Source: an uncultured Gammaproteobacteria bacterium
Lineage (GTDB): Bacteria; Pseudomonadota; Gammaproteobacteria; JAADHQ01
Direction of reading: 5' to 3'
DNA: 36,813 nt
Assembly: GCA_947258755.1 (NCBI GenBank)
Contig: CAMYJO010000010.1
Coordinates: forward strand, 1-36,813
Below are positions 27,038 through 35,131 of the stretch, one piece after another. The number at the start of each line of letters is the position of its first letter. The first letter of the stretch is position 1. The position numbers and the translations under genes are program-made. A model generated the notes under the pieces. It saw only the letters and a list, made by a program, of their open reading frames with translations. It did no database searches and was not told where the DNA came from.

Positions 27038-28015
27038 ATGGAAGAAGCCGGAAAAATAGACATACAAGACCTTCACTGGTTAATGGACATGTTGCAGTCC
27101 ATTGACGTGGGCCTGGTTGTCCTGGATCAAAACTATGATGTTCAGGTTTGGAATAATTTTATGGAAAACCATAGCGGCCTGAGCTCAGCGCAGTCCCTGG
27201 GTAAAAATCTATTTGATCTGTTTCCTGACGTATCCAAGGAATGGTTCTATCGCAAGGTAAAATCAGTTTTTATGCTAAAATCCCATTCCTTTTCCAACTG
27301 GGAGCAGCGTCCATATCTGTTTAAATTTAAAAATTATCGGCCGATCACCGGTAGCACAGAATTTATGTACCAGGATGTCACTTTTATACCACTGGTTTCA
27401 ACTTCTGGTGAAGTGACTCAAATTGGTTTAATGGTCTACGATGTTACCAATACAGCCATCAATAAACGCGAGTTGGAAAAAGTAAACAAAGAGCTTGAGC
27501 GCCTAAGTAAAACCGATGGCTTAACCAAGCTTAATAATCGCGCTTATTGGGAAGATTGTCTTAAAAATGAATTTTTACGTTGTAAACGCACAGGTGCAAA
27601 TACATCTGTCCTCATGTTTGATATCGATCACTTTAAAAAGGTCAACGATACCTACGGGCATCAGGCTGGTGATGAGGTAATCAGGGTAGTTGCGCAAAAA
27701 ATGATGGATGCAATACGCACGACCGATGTAGCCGGACGTTACGGTGGTGAGGAATTTGGACTAATCCTACCTGAGACAAGCAGCGAAAACTCTCTAATTG
27801 TTGCTGAACGCTTACGCAAAAGCATTGAGGACACAACCGTTATACACGATGGTTTGGAAATCAAATTCACGATCAGTCTGGGTATAGCAGAATTCGATGC
27901 ACAGCTGGACAATCATACAGCATGGCTCGAACGATCAGACAAGGCCTTATATCATTCTAAAGAATCTGGCCGAAATAACTCTACAATATACACAGCAGAT
28001 CTTGAATCAGAATAG
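27038..28015 (+). CDS. PAS-GGDEF diguanylate cyclase
   Basis: This 325-residue soluble protein has a PAS domain (about 15-145, starting VGLVVLDQNYDVQVWNNFMENHSGL), a short coiled linker (NKRELEKVNKELERLSKTD), and a GGDEF domain with an active GGEEF motif at about 236-240. The product-inhibition RxxD site (RTTD) is five residues upstream. It should make c-di-GMP in response to the PAS signal. Its ATG directly follows the stop of the REC-CheC gene; no membrane segment is present. The same REC-CheC plus PAS-GGDEF pairing occurs in other gammaproteobacteria as far as I recall. Confidence 0.93.
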   Translation: MEEAGKIDIQDLHWLMDMLQSIDVGLVVLDQNYDVQVWNNFMENHSGLSSAQSLGKNLFDLFPDVSKEWFYRKVKSVFMLKSHSFSNWEQRPYLFKFKNYRPITGSTEFMYQDVTFIPLVSTSGEVTQIGLMVYDVTNTAINKRELEKVNKELERLSKTDGLTKLNNRAYWEDCLKNEFLRCKRTGANTSVLMFDIDHFKKVNDTYGHQAGDEVIRVVAQKMMDAIRTTDVAGRYGGEEFGLILPETSSENSLIVAERLRKSIEDTTVIHDGLEIKFTISLGIAEFDAQLDNHTAWLERSDKALYHSKESGRNNSTIYTADLESE

Positions 28016-28021
28016 TCAGGA

Positions 28022-29083
28022 CTAGGTCTTTAAGCCAAGAGGATCCGTTCTGTCGATGCCTTCCATAAATGGAAGGTCCCTGCGTTTATTCGTTACCTGA
28101 TAAACCTTTCCTATCCAGTTACTGATAACCGCTTCTGCCGAGTCATGCCAGGTATTATCTAATCGCTCTAACAATAGTTGTTCAGGAAAGTCTTCGAGTG
28201 TAGCCTGTCCAGCACCTAATGCAGAGCGATATTCTTCAAGGATCGCCTGACATTGCTTGCAAAAATAATGCTCGGGCAGGGGTGGGTAGACGCTAATATC
28301 ACCGCCAAGGTAACGCTTTACTTCGCGTTTGTATTCTTTCAGCAGGCTGATGGCATCGTATTCCGGGTGGCCTTGAAAAAATACCAGTCGAAACAAATCC
28401 TCGCTGACCGCCAGATGGACGCCTGCTTTCTCGCTTTCGACCAATACCTTTAGGCCGGCTAGGGTAAACTGGGAGTGAGAGACATCATTAAAGCGAGAAT
28501 GCGGAACATTGAAGCGTGTGTCGACACCACTGACCAGCGGATGGTTTCTATCTAAAACCTGGTGTGAAAACACTCCCCACATTTTTTCGGAAAGACGCTG
28601 CCGTTTCTGCTGGTAGCGAAACTGCATAACGGCATGAGTTGCCAGGCATGAGCAAATAGTCGATGTGACATTTTCGTAGGCCCAATCAATAACCTCAATC
28701 AACGGTTTCCAAAAGGGTTCCTTACTTAACTCCGGCTGGGTAACATTGGCGCCAGTTATGATCAAAGCATCCAGTCCTTGTGCCTTTATGTCATTAAAAT
28801 CCTGATAATATCGCGATATATGCTCCTGGCCCTTGGCCCCTCGGTCGAGCTGACTTAGGGTAAAAGGGTGGATGTAGAATTGCGCTATCTGGTTGCTTTC
28901 GCCAATCAGCCTGAAGAACTGCCTTTCTGTCGCTTCCAGGGCGGCGTCCGGCATCATGTTTAATAAGCCAATATGCAGCTCACGAATGTCCTGATGCTCA
29001 GCGACATCCGCCGGGACAATGGTTTCACCTTCTGACTGCAAACGCTTGAAGGCGGGTAAATCGGAGTTAGAAACAAGCGGCAT
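28022..29083 (-). CDS. metA: Homoserine O-succinyltransferase/acetyltransferase (MetA family)
   Basis: This 353-residue glutamine-amidotransferase-fold enzyme activates homoserine for methionine synthesis. The family pattern includes IRELHIGLLNMMPDAALEATERQFFRLIG, LDALIITGANV, the nucleophile elbow ICSCLATHAVMQF (catalytic Cys near 143-145), and FFQGHPEYD with the catalytic His and Glu. E. coli MetA has CWGAQA at the elbow and is about 309 residues; this belongs to a longer subgroup. Whether succinyl- or acetyl-CoA is used cannot be read safely from the sequence. It follows the P-loop ATPase gene by 26 bases and converges tail-to-tail on the diguanylate cyclase gene. Confidence 0.9.
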   Translation of the reverse strand: MPLVSNSDLPAFKRLQSEGETIVPADVAEHQDIRELHIGLLNMMPDAALEATERQFFRLIGESNQIAQFYIHPFTLSQLDRGAKGQEHISRYYQDFNDIKAQGLDALIITGANVTQPELSKEPFWKPLIEVIDWAYENVTSTICSCLATHAVMQFRYQQKRQRLSEKMWGVFSHQVLDRNHPLVSGVDTRFNVPHSRFNDVSHSQFTLAGLKVLVESEKAGVHLAVSEDLFRLVFFQGHPEYDAISLLKEYKREVKRYLGGDISVYPPLPEHYFCKQCQAILEEYRSALGAGQATLEDFPEQLLLERLDNTWHDSAEAVISNWIGKVYQVTNKRRDLPFMEGIDRTDPLGLKT

Positions 29084-29109
29084 AATTTAACTCTGTATAG
29101 CGGGTAATA

Positions 29110-29949
29110 TTAACGCGACAAGGCTTTTTCTATTAATGCAAGAAAGTCGTCTTCTGACGTAATTTTTGCTAGTTCGTCAGTGCTTATAGTATACCCATAT
29201 TTTTCTGCTATGGATTCATATCGTGGAATTCTTGAATTAAACAAGCGCGGAAACATCCAGCACACAAAGTCATCAGGGTCTATAAGTGCTACATAGTCCA
29301 GCCCCTTTTCCTGAAGATATACTGCCAGTTGCTCATCCAGGAAATCATCCCGGTAGTATAAAGGTTTTGGTGCGGTGCTGGCTCTTTTGATCAGAGCTGA
29401 TTCATCCTTTTTACTCGCCTGAATGTAGATAATCAATGTATGTTCGGCCAGCAGCTCGTACACACGCTCATCATCCAGTTCGCATACACTGCCACCGGCG
29501 TCATTTATAAAATGCCTGTAACCATAGATATCATGGGCCTTCTGGATAAATTCGGGGACATCCAACATGGCATCTATTTCAGCGGTTCTGTGCAAGGATT
29601 GTCTTCTTTTAAACTCCTGCAATCCCAGCCCGTTTTTCTCGGGATTACCCAATTTACCAAGAAAACTGGAGACCGGGTTGAGGTTATTGAAGCTAATATT
29701 ATTGCGTATGTAAATTGAGTCAGAACGCAGTAAATCTCTCAGGAAAGGTACCTGCATGACTTGCTGCTTAATATTATCCAGTATGGCTTCGTCAAGATAT
29801 CGTGTGCCGATACGATAGTCACCTGAATAATGAAACCAGTTATCAGCGCGTAGAATATTGGCCAATCGGGTCTTACCGACACCGGACATCCCCAGTAAGG
29901 TGATTGACTTATTGTGCCAGTCTCTGAATTCTTTGGAAGATAGCCGCAC
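29110..29949 (-). CDS. P-loop ATPase linked to metA
   Basis: This 279-residue cytoplasmic protein has Walker A LLGMSGVGKTRLA (GxSGVGKT at 20-27) close to the N-terminus and DAGGSVCELDDERVYELL-type sequence in the middle, resembling small-molecule kinase or AAA-like folds. I do not know an assigned function. The start is a GTG with AAGGG about 9 bases upstream, and a TATAAT on the minus strand at 29971-29966. It is 26 bases upstream of metA; a similar uncharacterised ATPase next to a metA-type gene seems to recur in proteobacteria. It may act on methionine or homoserine metabolism, but this is inference from neighbourhood only. Confidence 0.78.
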   Translation of the reverse strand: MRLSSKEFRDWHNKSITLLGMSGVGKTRLANILRADNWFHYSGDYRIGTRYLDEAILDNIKQQVMQVPFLRDLLRSDSIYIRNNISFNNLNPVSSFLGKLGNPEKNGLGLQEFKRRQSLHRTAEIDAMLDVPEFIQKAHDIYGYRHFINDAGGSVCELDDERVYELLAEHTLIIYIQASKKDESALIKRASTAPKPLYYRDDFLDEQLAVYLQEKGLDYVALIDPDDFVCWMFPRLFNSRIPRYESIAEKYGYTISTDELAKITSEDDFLALIEKALSR

Positions 29950-30050
29950 TGATTGACCCTTATTTATTATAAATCACACGATAGGTCACTATTCTAGTGC
30001 AAAAATTAATAAAATCAAAATGATAATACTGAAATTGGGGAGGCTATTGG

Positions 30051-30917
30051 TCAGAGGGTCAAGTATATAGCGATCGATATGATGACCAGTATGGATGAAA
30101 TCACGGTATAACGGGTCAGTCTTCGTGTATTATTCGTCAAGGCATGGCCCTGTTCCAGGGACTGCCTAATTTGCTCATCTTCGATACTGTCACCATCCTC
30201 TTCATCTTCATCTGAGTTGAACATAAAGGCAGAATCATTCGTGTTATTGAGGTTTTGACCTGTATGTTGCCCTGCCTGAAAGTTTTCTGTGATGTTTCTG
30301 CTCTCGGACTTCATCGGCTCTTTACCATCAGAAGAGAGGACTAATGTATCATCTGGTGTTCTTCTCAATTCGCTTAACGGTAGCGCCTCTTCAAGGACGG
30401 GAATCGAGTCGGTCAATTCATGGTTGTTTTGAATAGGACTATGTTCTGTAGGTTCAGTTGGCGACTCACTGGAATAAGCGGGCTCAGTCTCGGTGTTTGT
30501 TGTTTTCGCCTTGCCTGTCTTGTTGACTACCTTGCGTGTTGCCCTGTTGGATTTTTGTAACAGTTTTTGAATCTTGCTTTTGCCTATTTGAATCTTCCTT
30601 TTACTACCTTGTGCTTCATTTTCACCGTTGGTGTCACTTTTGAATAATAATTGCATGTTGCCAATAGTGATGATGTCCCCATGTTTTAATGTGTGGCGCA
30701 CCACCTTTCTGTCATTGACGATGGTGCCATTGGTGCTATTCAGATCCTGGATGAAGGAAGAAGTAAAAATAGTGACAATTTTGGCGTGATGACCACTGGT
30801 GGCGATATCGGCCAGGCAGATGTCATTATCGGTGGCACGGCCGATACTTAAAGTTCCCCGAAATAATGAAATCTCATCTAGCTTTTCATCGCCAAGGTTG
30901 ATACTGATTTTATTCAT
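30051..30917 (-). CDS. FHA-domain protein with C-terminal membrane anchor
   Basis: From the ATG at 30917 this is a 288-residue protein. Residues about 1-92 form a forkhead-associated domain with the phosphothreonine-binding signature: SIGRATDNDI, SGHHAKI and DLNSTNGT. A basic stretch (KRKIQIGKSKIQKLLQKSNRATRKV) and a long low-complexity Ser/Thr/Glu region (about 130-225) follow, then an acidic patch (NSDEDEEDGDSIEDEQ) and a single membrane helix at the extreme C-terminus (about 268-288). It would be a tail-anchored protein with the FHA domain in the cytoplasm. A TTG 12 codons earlier is an alternative start. No Ser/Thr kinase or type VI secretion gene is in the window to explain the ligand. 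Confidence 0.85.
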   Translation of the reverse strand: MNKISINLGDEKLDEISLFRGTLSIGRATDNDICLADIATSGHHAKIVTIFTSSFIQDLNSTNGTIVNDRKVVRHTLKHGDIITIGNMQLLFKSDTNGENEAQGSKRKIQIGKSKIQKLLQKSNRATRKVVNKTGKAKTTNTETEPAYSSESPTEPTEHSPIQNNHELTDSIPVLEEALPLSELRRTPDDTLVLSSDGKEPMKSESRNITENFQAGQHTGQNLNNTNDSAFMFNSDEDEEDGDSIEDEQIRQSLEQGHALTNNTRRLTRYTVISSILVIISIAIYLTL

Positions 30918-31274
30918 ACTATAAATATGACTCTTAGCCGCTGTTAATGTCAAGTATTCGGTCTGTAAGTATTATGATTAAAATCAACATGTTCCATAAT
31001 TATATTAATGCTATGAAGTATGTTGATCAGAATTTATCAAAGTAAATCTACCGACCACTCCGACAATTTGACTGCGGTCTTGCAATCACGCAGTCAAAAA
31101 CACATAAGTTATTGTTTTATATTGTTATAATGTTATTTAATCGCAATTATAATTATAATATTGGCAGATTTAACTACTTTAAACCGTGTTGTGCGTCACG
31201 TTTGTTTTTTTTTATTGATAGTTGCTACACTGGGATGATCATCAGTTAGCTGTTGTATCTTAGGAGTGCTGCCA
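30918..31274. other. Divergent intergenic region with AT-rich stretch
   Basis: This 357-base gap lies between the FHA gene (minus) and the lipoprotein gene (plus). It carries the perfect hairpin at 31067-31098 followed by a very AT-rich stretch (31100-31165). No gene is supported here; a small RNA cannot be excluded. Confidence 0.5.
31067..31098. promoter_or_regulatory. Perfect 10-bp inverted repeat in the divergent region
   Basis: TTTGACTGCG (31067-31076) pairs with CGCAGTCAAA (31089-31098) around a 12-base loop. Neither strand shows a T-run directly after the stem, so it is not a standard terminator. It may be an operator or an RNA structure in the leader of the plus-strand lipoprotein gene. 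Confidence 0.5.
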
Positions 31275-31847
31275 ATGTCAGTTGTATGGGGAAAGAAAGG
31301 AAAAAGCATGCCGGAATTAGCCTATCGCAAACTTGTTCTGCTGGCTCTGCTACTGCCCAGCCTGCTGATCATAGTCTCCTGTTCCTCAAATAAGATACGA
31401 CCATTATCAACCGTTGAAATAGCCCAGCAGTTAATCAAAGACCAGCAGAATAGTGCCAACGGCAACGAAAAATCGCCGCTTAAAATACATTTCATTCAAC
31501 CCGGCAAGGCTGTTATTGGCAAGCCTATGGAAATTGAACTCGAATTGGTCCCGCGCCAGGATTACCCATTACTAACGGTAGCATACCAGGTGAATGATGG
31601 ACTAAAGTTCAACAAGCGCTGGCTCATTCAACAACAGGACACCATCATCAGGAAGCTGAGTGATGTAAAGTCAGATGTGATCTATCCGCAGCGGCTAACC
31701 ATCACGCCAGTTACCGGTGGCGTACTGAATCTTGATATTTATATCCTCTACCAGGATCAGAAAGAACAAAAGGCTAGCCGCCATGTCATCACCTTATCGA
31801 TTGGCGATGCCCTGAAAAAGCATAATGGTGAACGCATTAAGCTATGA
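31275..31847 (+). CDS. Lipoprotein of unknown function
   Basis: From the ATG at 31275 this is a 190-residue lipoprotein. The hydrophobic segment LVLLALLLPSLLIIVSC ends in a lipobox with Cys at about residue 36 (IVSC-SS), so it is anchored in the inner or outer membrane with the rest in the periplasm. The mature part looks beta-rich (KPMEIELELVPRQDYPLLTVAYQVN, VIYPQRLTITPVTGGVLNLDIYILYQDQ), as in an Ig-like fold. The start has a good AGGAG site, but a second ATG at 31308 with its own AAAGGA site gives a more usual signal length. The 3' end overlaps the convergent DUF523-DUF1722 gene by 6 bases. I recognise no named family. Confidence 0.75.
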   Translation: MSVVWGKKGKSMPELAYRKLVLLALLLPSLLIIVSCSSNKIRPLSTVEIAQQLIKDQQNSANGNEKSPLKIHFIQPGKAVIGKPMEIELELVPRQDYPLLTVAYQVNDGLKFNKRWLIQQQDTIIRKLSDVKSDVIYPQRLTITPVTGGVLNLDIYILYQDQKEQKASRHVITLSIGDALKKHNGERIKL

Positions 31848-32783
31848 CCCCATTAACAATCTTGGGCATAGGCTATCGAGTTCATCGCTAAGACCGGTAA
31901 AATAATAGCCGGCGGACTTCAAGTTACTTTCAATAGCATCTAATAAATCGATCCATTCAATTTGCGCTTTTTGATAAGACTCCAGCGCTGTTTTTATTGG
32001 CGTAAGTCCGGGTTTATTCATGTAAGTCGAGAGACTTCCTTGAAGATAACGGACATAAGTCTCTCGATTGAATTCACCGAGAATTATCCGACTAAAGTTA
32101 TCAACATACATACTGGTGAAATCTGCTTGATTTTCATTGGCTATCGTCAGTGCATGCTCAAGCCCGGTCGTTGCAGCAGGTGAGATAGCGATTAATAACA
32201 GTGCATAGCGTTGATGTAATGAGCTTAATGCGTTAATTGGCTGATCAGAATTAAGCGCCGTATGCAAATGGTGCAACGCATAGACGCGGGTAAAAAATTC
32301 GAGTCTACATTGCATTTCATCCAGTTTTTCATCACCGATAACTGCCAGCGGATAATGCTCAGCCAGAACTGCTGCGGCAAATATGCCATTCGCATGCTCA
32401 TGCATCAATTGACCCGTAGGGCTAAAAAGTTTAGTGGATGCTACGCCACAGCTAGGAGATTTGCTCTTGAAAATGAAGCCGCACAGGCCTGGATTTTGCC
32501 GTAAAAATTCATGTGCACATTGTTGCAACTGTTCTGTCACATCCTGGGTACTATTGGCTATGCCCAGTGCACGGTGGCCTTTTGTAGACTGGACCAGCTG
32601 AATCGGTGGTCGGGGTGTTCCTAATCCAATAAAATTTTCAGGGCAGACTGATACCAGGCTAAGGTATTTAGATAAACTGTCGTTAATATACTTAGAACGG
32701 CAATGTGCGCCATCGTAGCGTACATTTTCGCCAAGCAAACAGCTGCTTACAGCAAGGTTTATGGATGGCGGGGTATTTAGCAT
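31842..32783 (-). CDS. DUF523-DUF1722 fusion, TudS-like [4Fe-4S] protein
   Basis: This 313-residue protein joins DUF523 (about 8-150) to DUF1722 (about 185-300), the YbbK-YbgA type fusion. DUF523 contains three Cys in conserved places: Cys15 (SSCLLGENVRYDG), Cys47 (VSVCPE) and Cys112 (KSPSCGV). These correspond to the cluster ligands of TudS, a DUF523 thiouracil desulfurase that uses a [4Fe-4S] cluster to remove sulfur as H2S. The LGTPRPPIQL stretch is also family-typical. A desulfurase or sulfur-handling role is plausible but not shown for fusions. It is encoded divergently from the sulfur-trafficking operon at 32956, with 172 bases between. Confidence 0.85.
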   Translation of the reverse strand: MLNTPPSINLAVSSCLLGENVRYDGAHCRSKYINDSLSKYLSLVSVCPENFIGLGTPRPPIQLVQSTKGHRALGIANSTQDVTEQLQQCAHEFLRQNPGLCGFIFKSKSPSCGVASTKLFSPTGQLMHEHANGIFAAAVLAEHYPLAVIGDEKLDEMQCRLEFFTRVYALHHLHTALNSDQPINALSSLHQRYALLLIAISPAATTGLEHALTIANENQADFTSMYVDNFSRIILGEFNRETYVRYLQGSLSTYMNKPGLTPIKTALESYQKAQIEWIDLLDAIESNLKSAGYYFTGLSDELDSLCPRLLMGS

Positions 32784-32955
32784 ATTGGCCTAAATGTTAC
32801 AAAGATTTGGCTAAGCGGGTAAGCCCGCAGAAAATTAATATGTTCTAATATTGCCTAATGATAAATCGAGCAGAACATAGAAAATACATGAAAATGACAG
32901 TATTTTCACTTATGCTGGATATATAACATTATTATATTTGATGGAGTACTTACAA

Positions 32956-33909
32956 ATGGCATTTAAGTATTTATTAACGGCAGCGGTGACGGTGTTCTTC
33001 ATGACAAATACCCTGACTGTACAAGCCGAAGCTAAAGTGTTGACCTGGGCTGGATGCGGAATTTCCAAAAAGGGTTTTATGAATGACCTGGCCAAGGCCT
33101 ATGAGAAAAAAACAGGCATAAGCATCAAGATTGCAGGCGGTGGTGCCACCAAGGGTCTACGACATGTTGCCGCAGGCAAAATCAATATGGGTGGCAGCTG
33201 CCGCTTGCCGCTGGTATTCAAAAAAGATGATGGCACTACCCAAGTACTGGGAATCGAGAAAAACCTGAATGTTATCCCAGTAGGATGGGATGCGTTGGTG
33301 GCCATTGTTAAAAAAGACAATAAAATGATCGACTCCATCACCACGAAGCAGCTAAAGGACATATTCACCGGTAAAATATCCAACTGGAAGCAACTGGACG
33401 GTAAAACAGATAAACCGATCAACTTGTATATCCGTAAAGGCAAGATATCGGGTGTTGGACTGACCTTGCGACAACAATTATTTAATAGTACCGACAAAGT
33501 ATTTTCAAAATCAGCCAAGGTATTGAAGTCCTCCGGTAAGATTGAAAAGGCTCTGGAAAAAGACCCCTATGGTATTGCCGTGAGTGGTATCAGTAGCAGT
33601 AGACATCGAAACCTGACCATGTTGAAACTGGATGGTGTTGAACCGACGATGCAAAATCTGAAAAAATCCAAATACAAATTGTATAGGATACTGTTTCTGG
33701 TAGCCCCAAAGAATTATGAAAAGGATCCAGACATGAAGGCCTTCGTAGATTTCGCACTTTCCATTCATGGTCAAAAGGTGATCGAGAAGGCGGGTACCTT
33801 ACCTTATCGAAAGGGTTTTGGTCTGCTTAGAACTGCGGCCAGTTTTGAATATTTACGTGCAATGGATATAGTAGACCGTGAAGGCCTATATACACTAGGC
33901 GGTAATTGA
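32956..33909 (+). CDS. PstS-like periplasmic substrate-binding protein with Cys at the ligand loops
   Basis: From the ATG at 32956 (GGAG ribosome site 9 bases upstream) this is a 317-residue secreted protein with a signal peptide of about 24 residues. It matches the phosphate-binding-protein-like family: GGGATKGLRHVAAGKINMGGSCRLPLVF, DSITTKQLKDIFTGKISNWKQL and YIRKGKISGVGLTLRQQLF. The mature protein has exactly two Cys. Cys34 (WAGCGIS) is in the first ligand loop, and Cys82 (GGSCRLP) is at the place where E. coli PstS has Asp56, the residue that selects phosphate over sulfate. Arg160 and the SGVG loop roughly keep the anion site. No pst permease genes are near. It heads the operon with a YedE/YeeE transporter, so a sulfur anion ligand is suspected. 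Confidence 0.88.
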   Translation: MAFKYLLTAAVTVFFMTNTLTVQAEAKVLTWAGCGISKKGFMNDLAKAYEKKTGISIKIAGGGATKGLRHVAAGKINMGGSCRLPLVFKKDDGTTQVLGIEKNLNVIPVGWDALVAIVKKDNKMIDSITTKQLKDIFTGKISNWKQLDGKTDKPINLYIRKGKISGVGLTLRQQLFNSTDKVFSKSAKVLKSSGKIEKALEKDPYGIAVSGISSSRHRNLTMLKLDGVEPTMQNLKKSKYKLYRILFLVAPKNYEKDPDMKAFVDFALSIHGQKVIEKAGTLPYRKGFGLLRTAASFEYLRAMDIVDREGLYTLGGN

Positions 33910-33919
33910 CATCACTGAT

Positions 33920-33957
33920 TTGCTATGATCTGATAATCCCATGTCAGATCATAGCAA
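33920..33957 (+). promoter_or_regulatory. Perfect 14-bp hairpin bracketing the transporter start codon
   Basis: TTGCTATGATCTGA (33920-33933) is exactly complementary to TCAGATCATAGCAA (33944-33957). The ATG of the transporter gene (33941-33943) sits at the top of the stem, which can grow by a GU and an AU pair to leave a 6-base loop. No ribosome site is visible before this ATG. In RNA it would hide or shape the start region and also protect the upstream binding-protein message from 3' decay. There is no T-run, so it is not a simple terminator. Confidence 0.75.
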
Positions 33958-35131
33958 TATTGATAAACCTGTAGTTACGGTAGTCATCCTTGCCGTAATC
34001 TGCATATCCTTTTTTCTCTTCCTTGAAGTATCCACACGCCAATTGATTGTATTTCTTCTCGGTTCAGCCTTTGGCATAACTTTGATGCACAGTGGCTTCG
34101 GTTTTACCGGAGGCTGGCGAAACTTTATTCTCAATAAAGACTCTCAGCTCATCCGTGCACAGATCATTCTATTTATACTCTGCTCGCTTGTCATGTTCCC
34201 GCTGGTTGCCCATGTTTTTTCGTCTACCACCGCTGCAGCCGCATTGGCACCGGTAGCCTTCTCAGTTTTATTCGGTTCATTTTTATTTGGCATAGGTATG
34301 CAATTGGGAGGAGGCTGCGGTTCTGGCTCACTATATACCGTTGGTCAAGGACAAGTAGACATGCTGGTAACCATACTCTTTTTTATAATCGGCTCATTCA
34401 TGGCTAGCCTGCATCTGGAGTGGTGGACATCGTTCTCTAATTTTGGCGAATTCTCAATCATTAAATCGCTCGGATGGAAACAGGCCCTTGCAGGACAACT
34501 ATTAGTATTGCTGGTACTGTATGCTGTTTTTTACAAAGTAGATCGTAAACATAATGGCGCGGTGAAAAAATTAAGTTTAAGAAATGACCGGCAATCTTTT
34601 CTCGCAACACTGATATATGGCCGTTGGCCGCTGATTTGGGGAAGTATTGCGTTGGCCATACTGGCATTGATGACACTACTGATCACGGGTCATACCTGGT
34701 CTATCACCTTTGCATTTGGCCTGTGGGGGGCTAAGCTATGGCAGGCCTTGGGTGGTACGCCGGAACTAAGCACTTACTGGTCATCGGCTTATCCCGCCAG
34801 GGCACTTGCCTCCAGTGTGCTCTACGATGTTACTTCGGTAATGAATTTTGGCATTATACTCGGAGCAGCATTAGCCGCAGCATTGGCGAATAAATTTTCG
34901 CCGCCCATGCAGCTGCATGCAAAACGTATAGTTATCGCTATTGTAGGCGGACTTTTGCTTGGTTATGGAGCCAGGCTCGCATTTGGATGTAACATTGGCG
35001 CCTTGTTTGCAGGTATATCCACCGGTAGTGCACATGCCTGGCTGTGGCTGTTGGGTGGCATCATCGGTAACATTGCTGGCGTCCGAATTCGACTCATGCT
35101 TGGTTATGACAGGAAGATAGTTGCCGGATGA
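33941..35131 (+). CDS. YeeE/YedE-family (TsuA-like) sulfur compound transporter
   Basis: This 396-residue inner-membrane protein has about ten helices. The two family hallmarks are present: IGMQLGGGCGSGSLYTVGQGQ around Cys126 and RLAFGCNIGALFAGISTGSAHAWLW around Cys350. In TsuA, a characterised YeeE/YedE protein, conserved Cys in these places carry thiosulfate through the pore. The two-fold pseudo-repeat of the family is recognisable. The start ATG lies in a strong hairpin without a ribosome site. The stop overlaps the next small gene by 4 bases (ATGA). The operon context with a periplasmic binding protein and a rhodanese supports uptake of thiosulfate or another sulfane compound. Confidence 0.92.
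   Translation: MSDHSNIDKPVVTVVILAVICISFFLFLEVSTRQLIVFLLGSAFGITLMHSGFGFTGGWRNFILNKDSQLIRAQIILFILCSLVMFPLVAHVFSSTTAAAALAPVAFSVLFGSFLFGIGMQLGGGCGSGSLYTVGQGQVDMLVTILFFIIGSFMASLHLEWWTSFSNFGEFSIIKSLGWKQALAGQLLVLLVLYAVFYKVDRKHNGAVKKLSLRNDRQSFLATLIYGRWPLIWGSIALAILALMTLLITGHTWSITFAFGLWGAKLWQALGGTPELSTYWSSAYPARALASSVLYDVTSVMNFGIILGAALAAALANKFSPPMQLHAKRIVIAIVGGLLLGYGARLAFGCNIGALFAGISTGSAHAWLWLLGGIIGNIAGVRIRLMLGYDRKIVAG

Noticed and set aside
32815..32828. GC hairpin GCGGG-TAAG-CCCGC before the sulfur operon
   Set aside because: Only five pairs and no T-run on either strand; too weak to call a terminator or operator.
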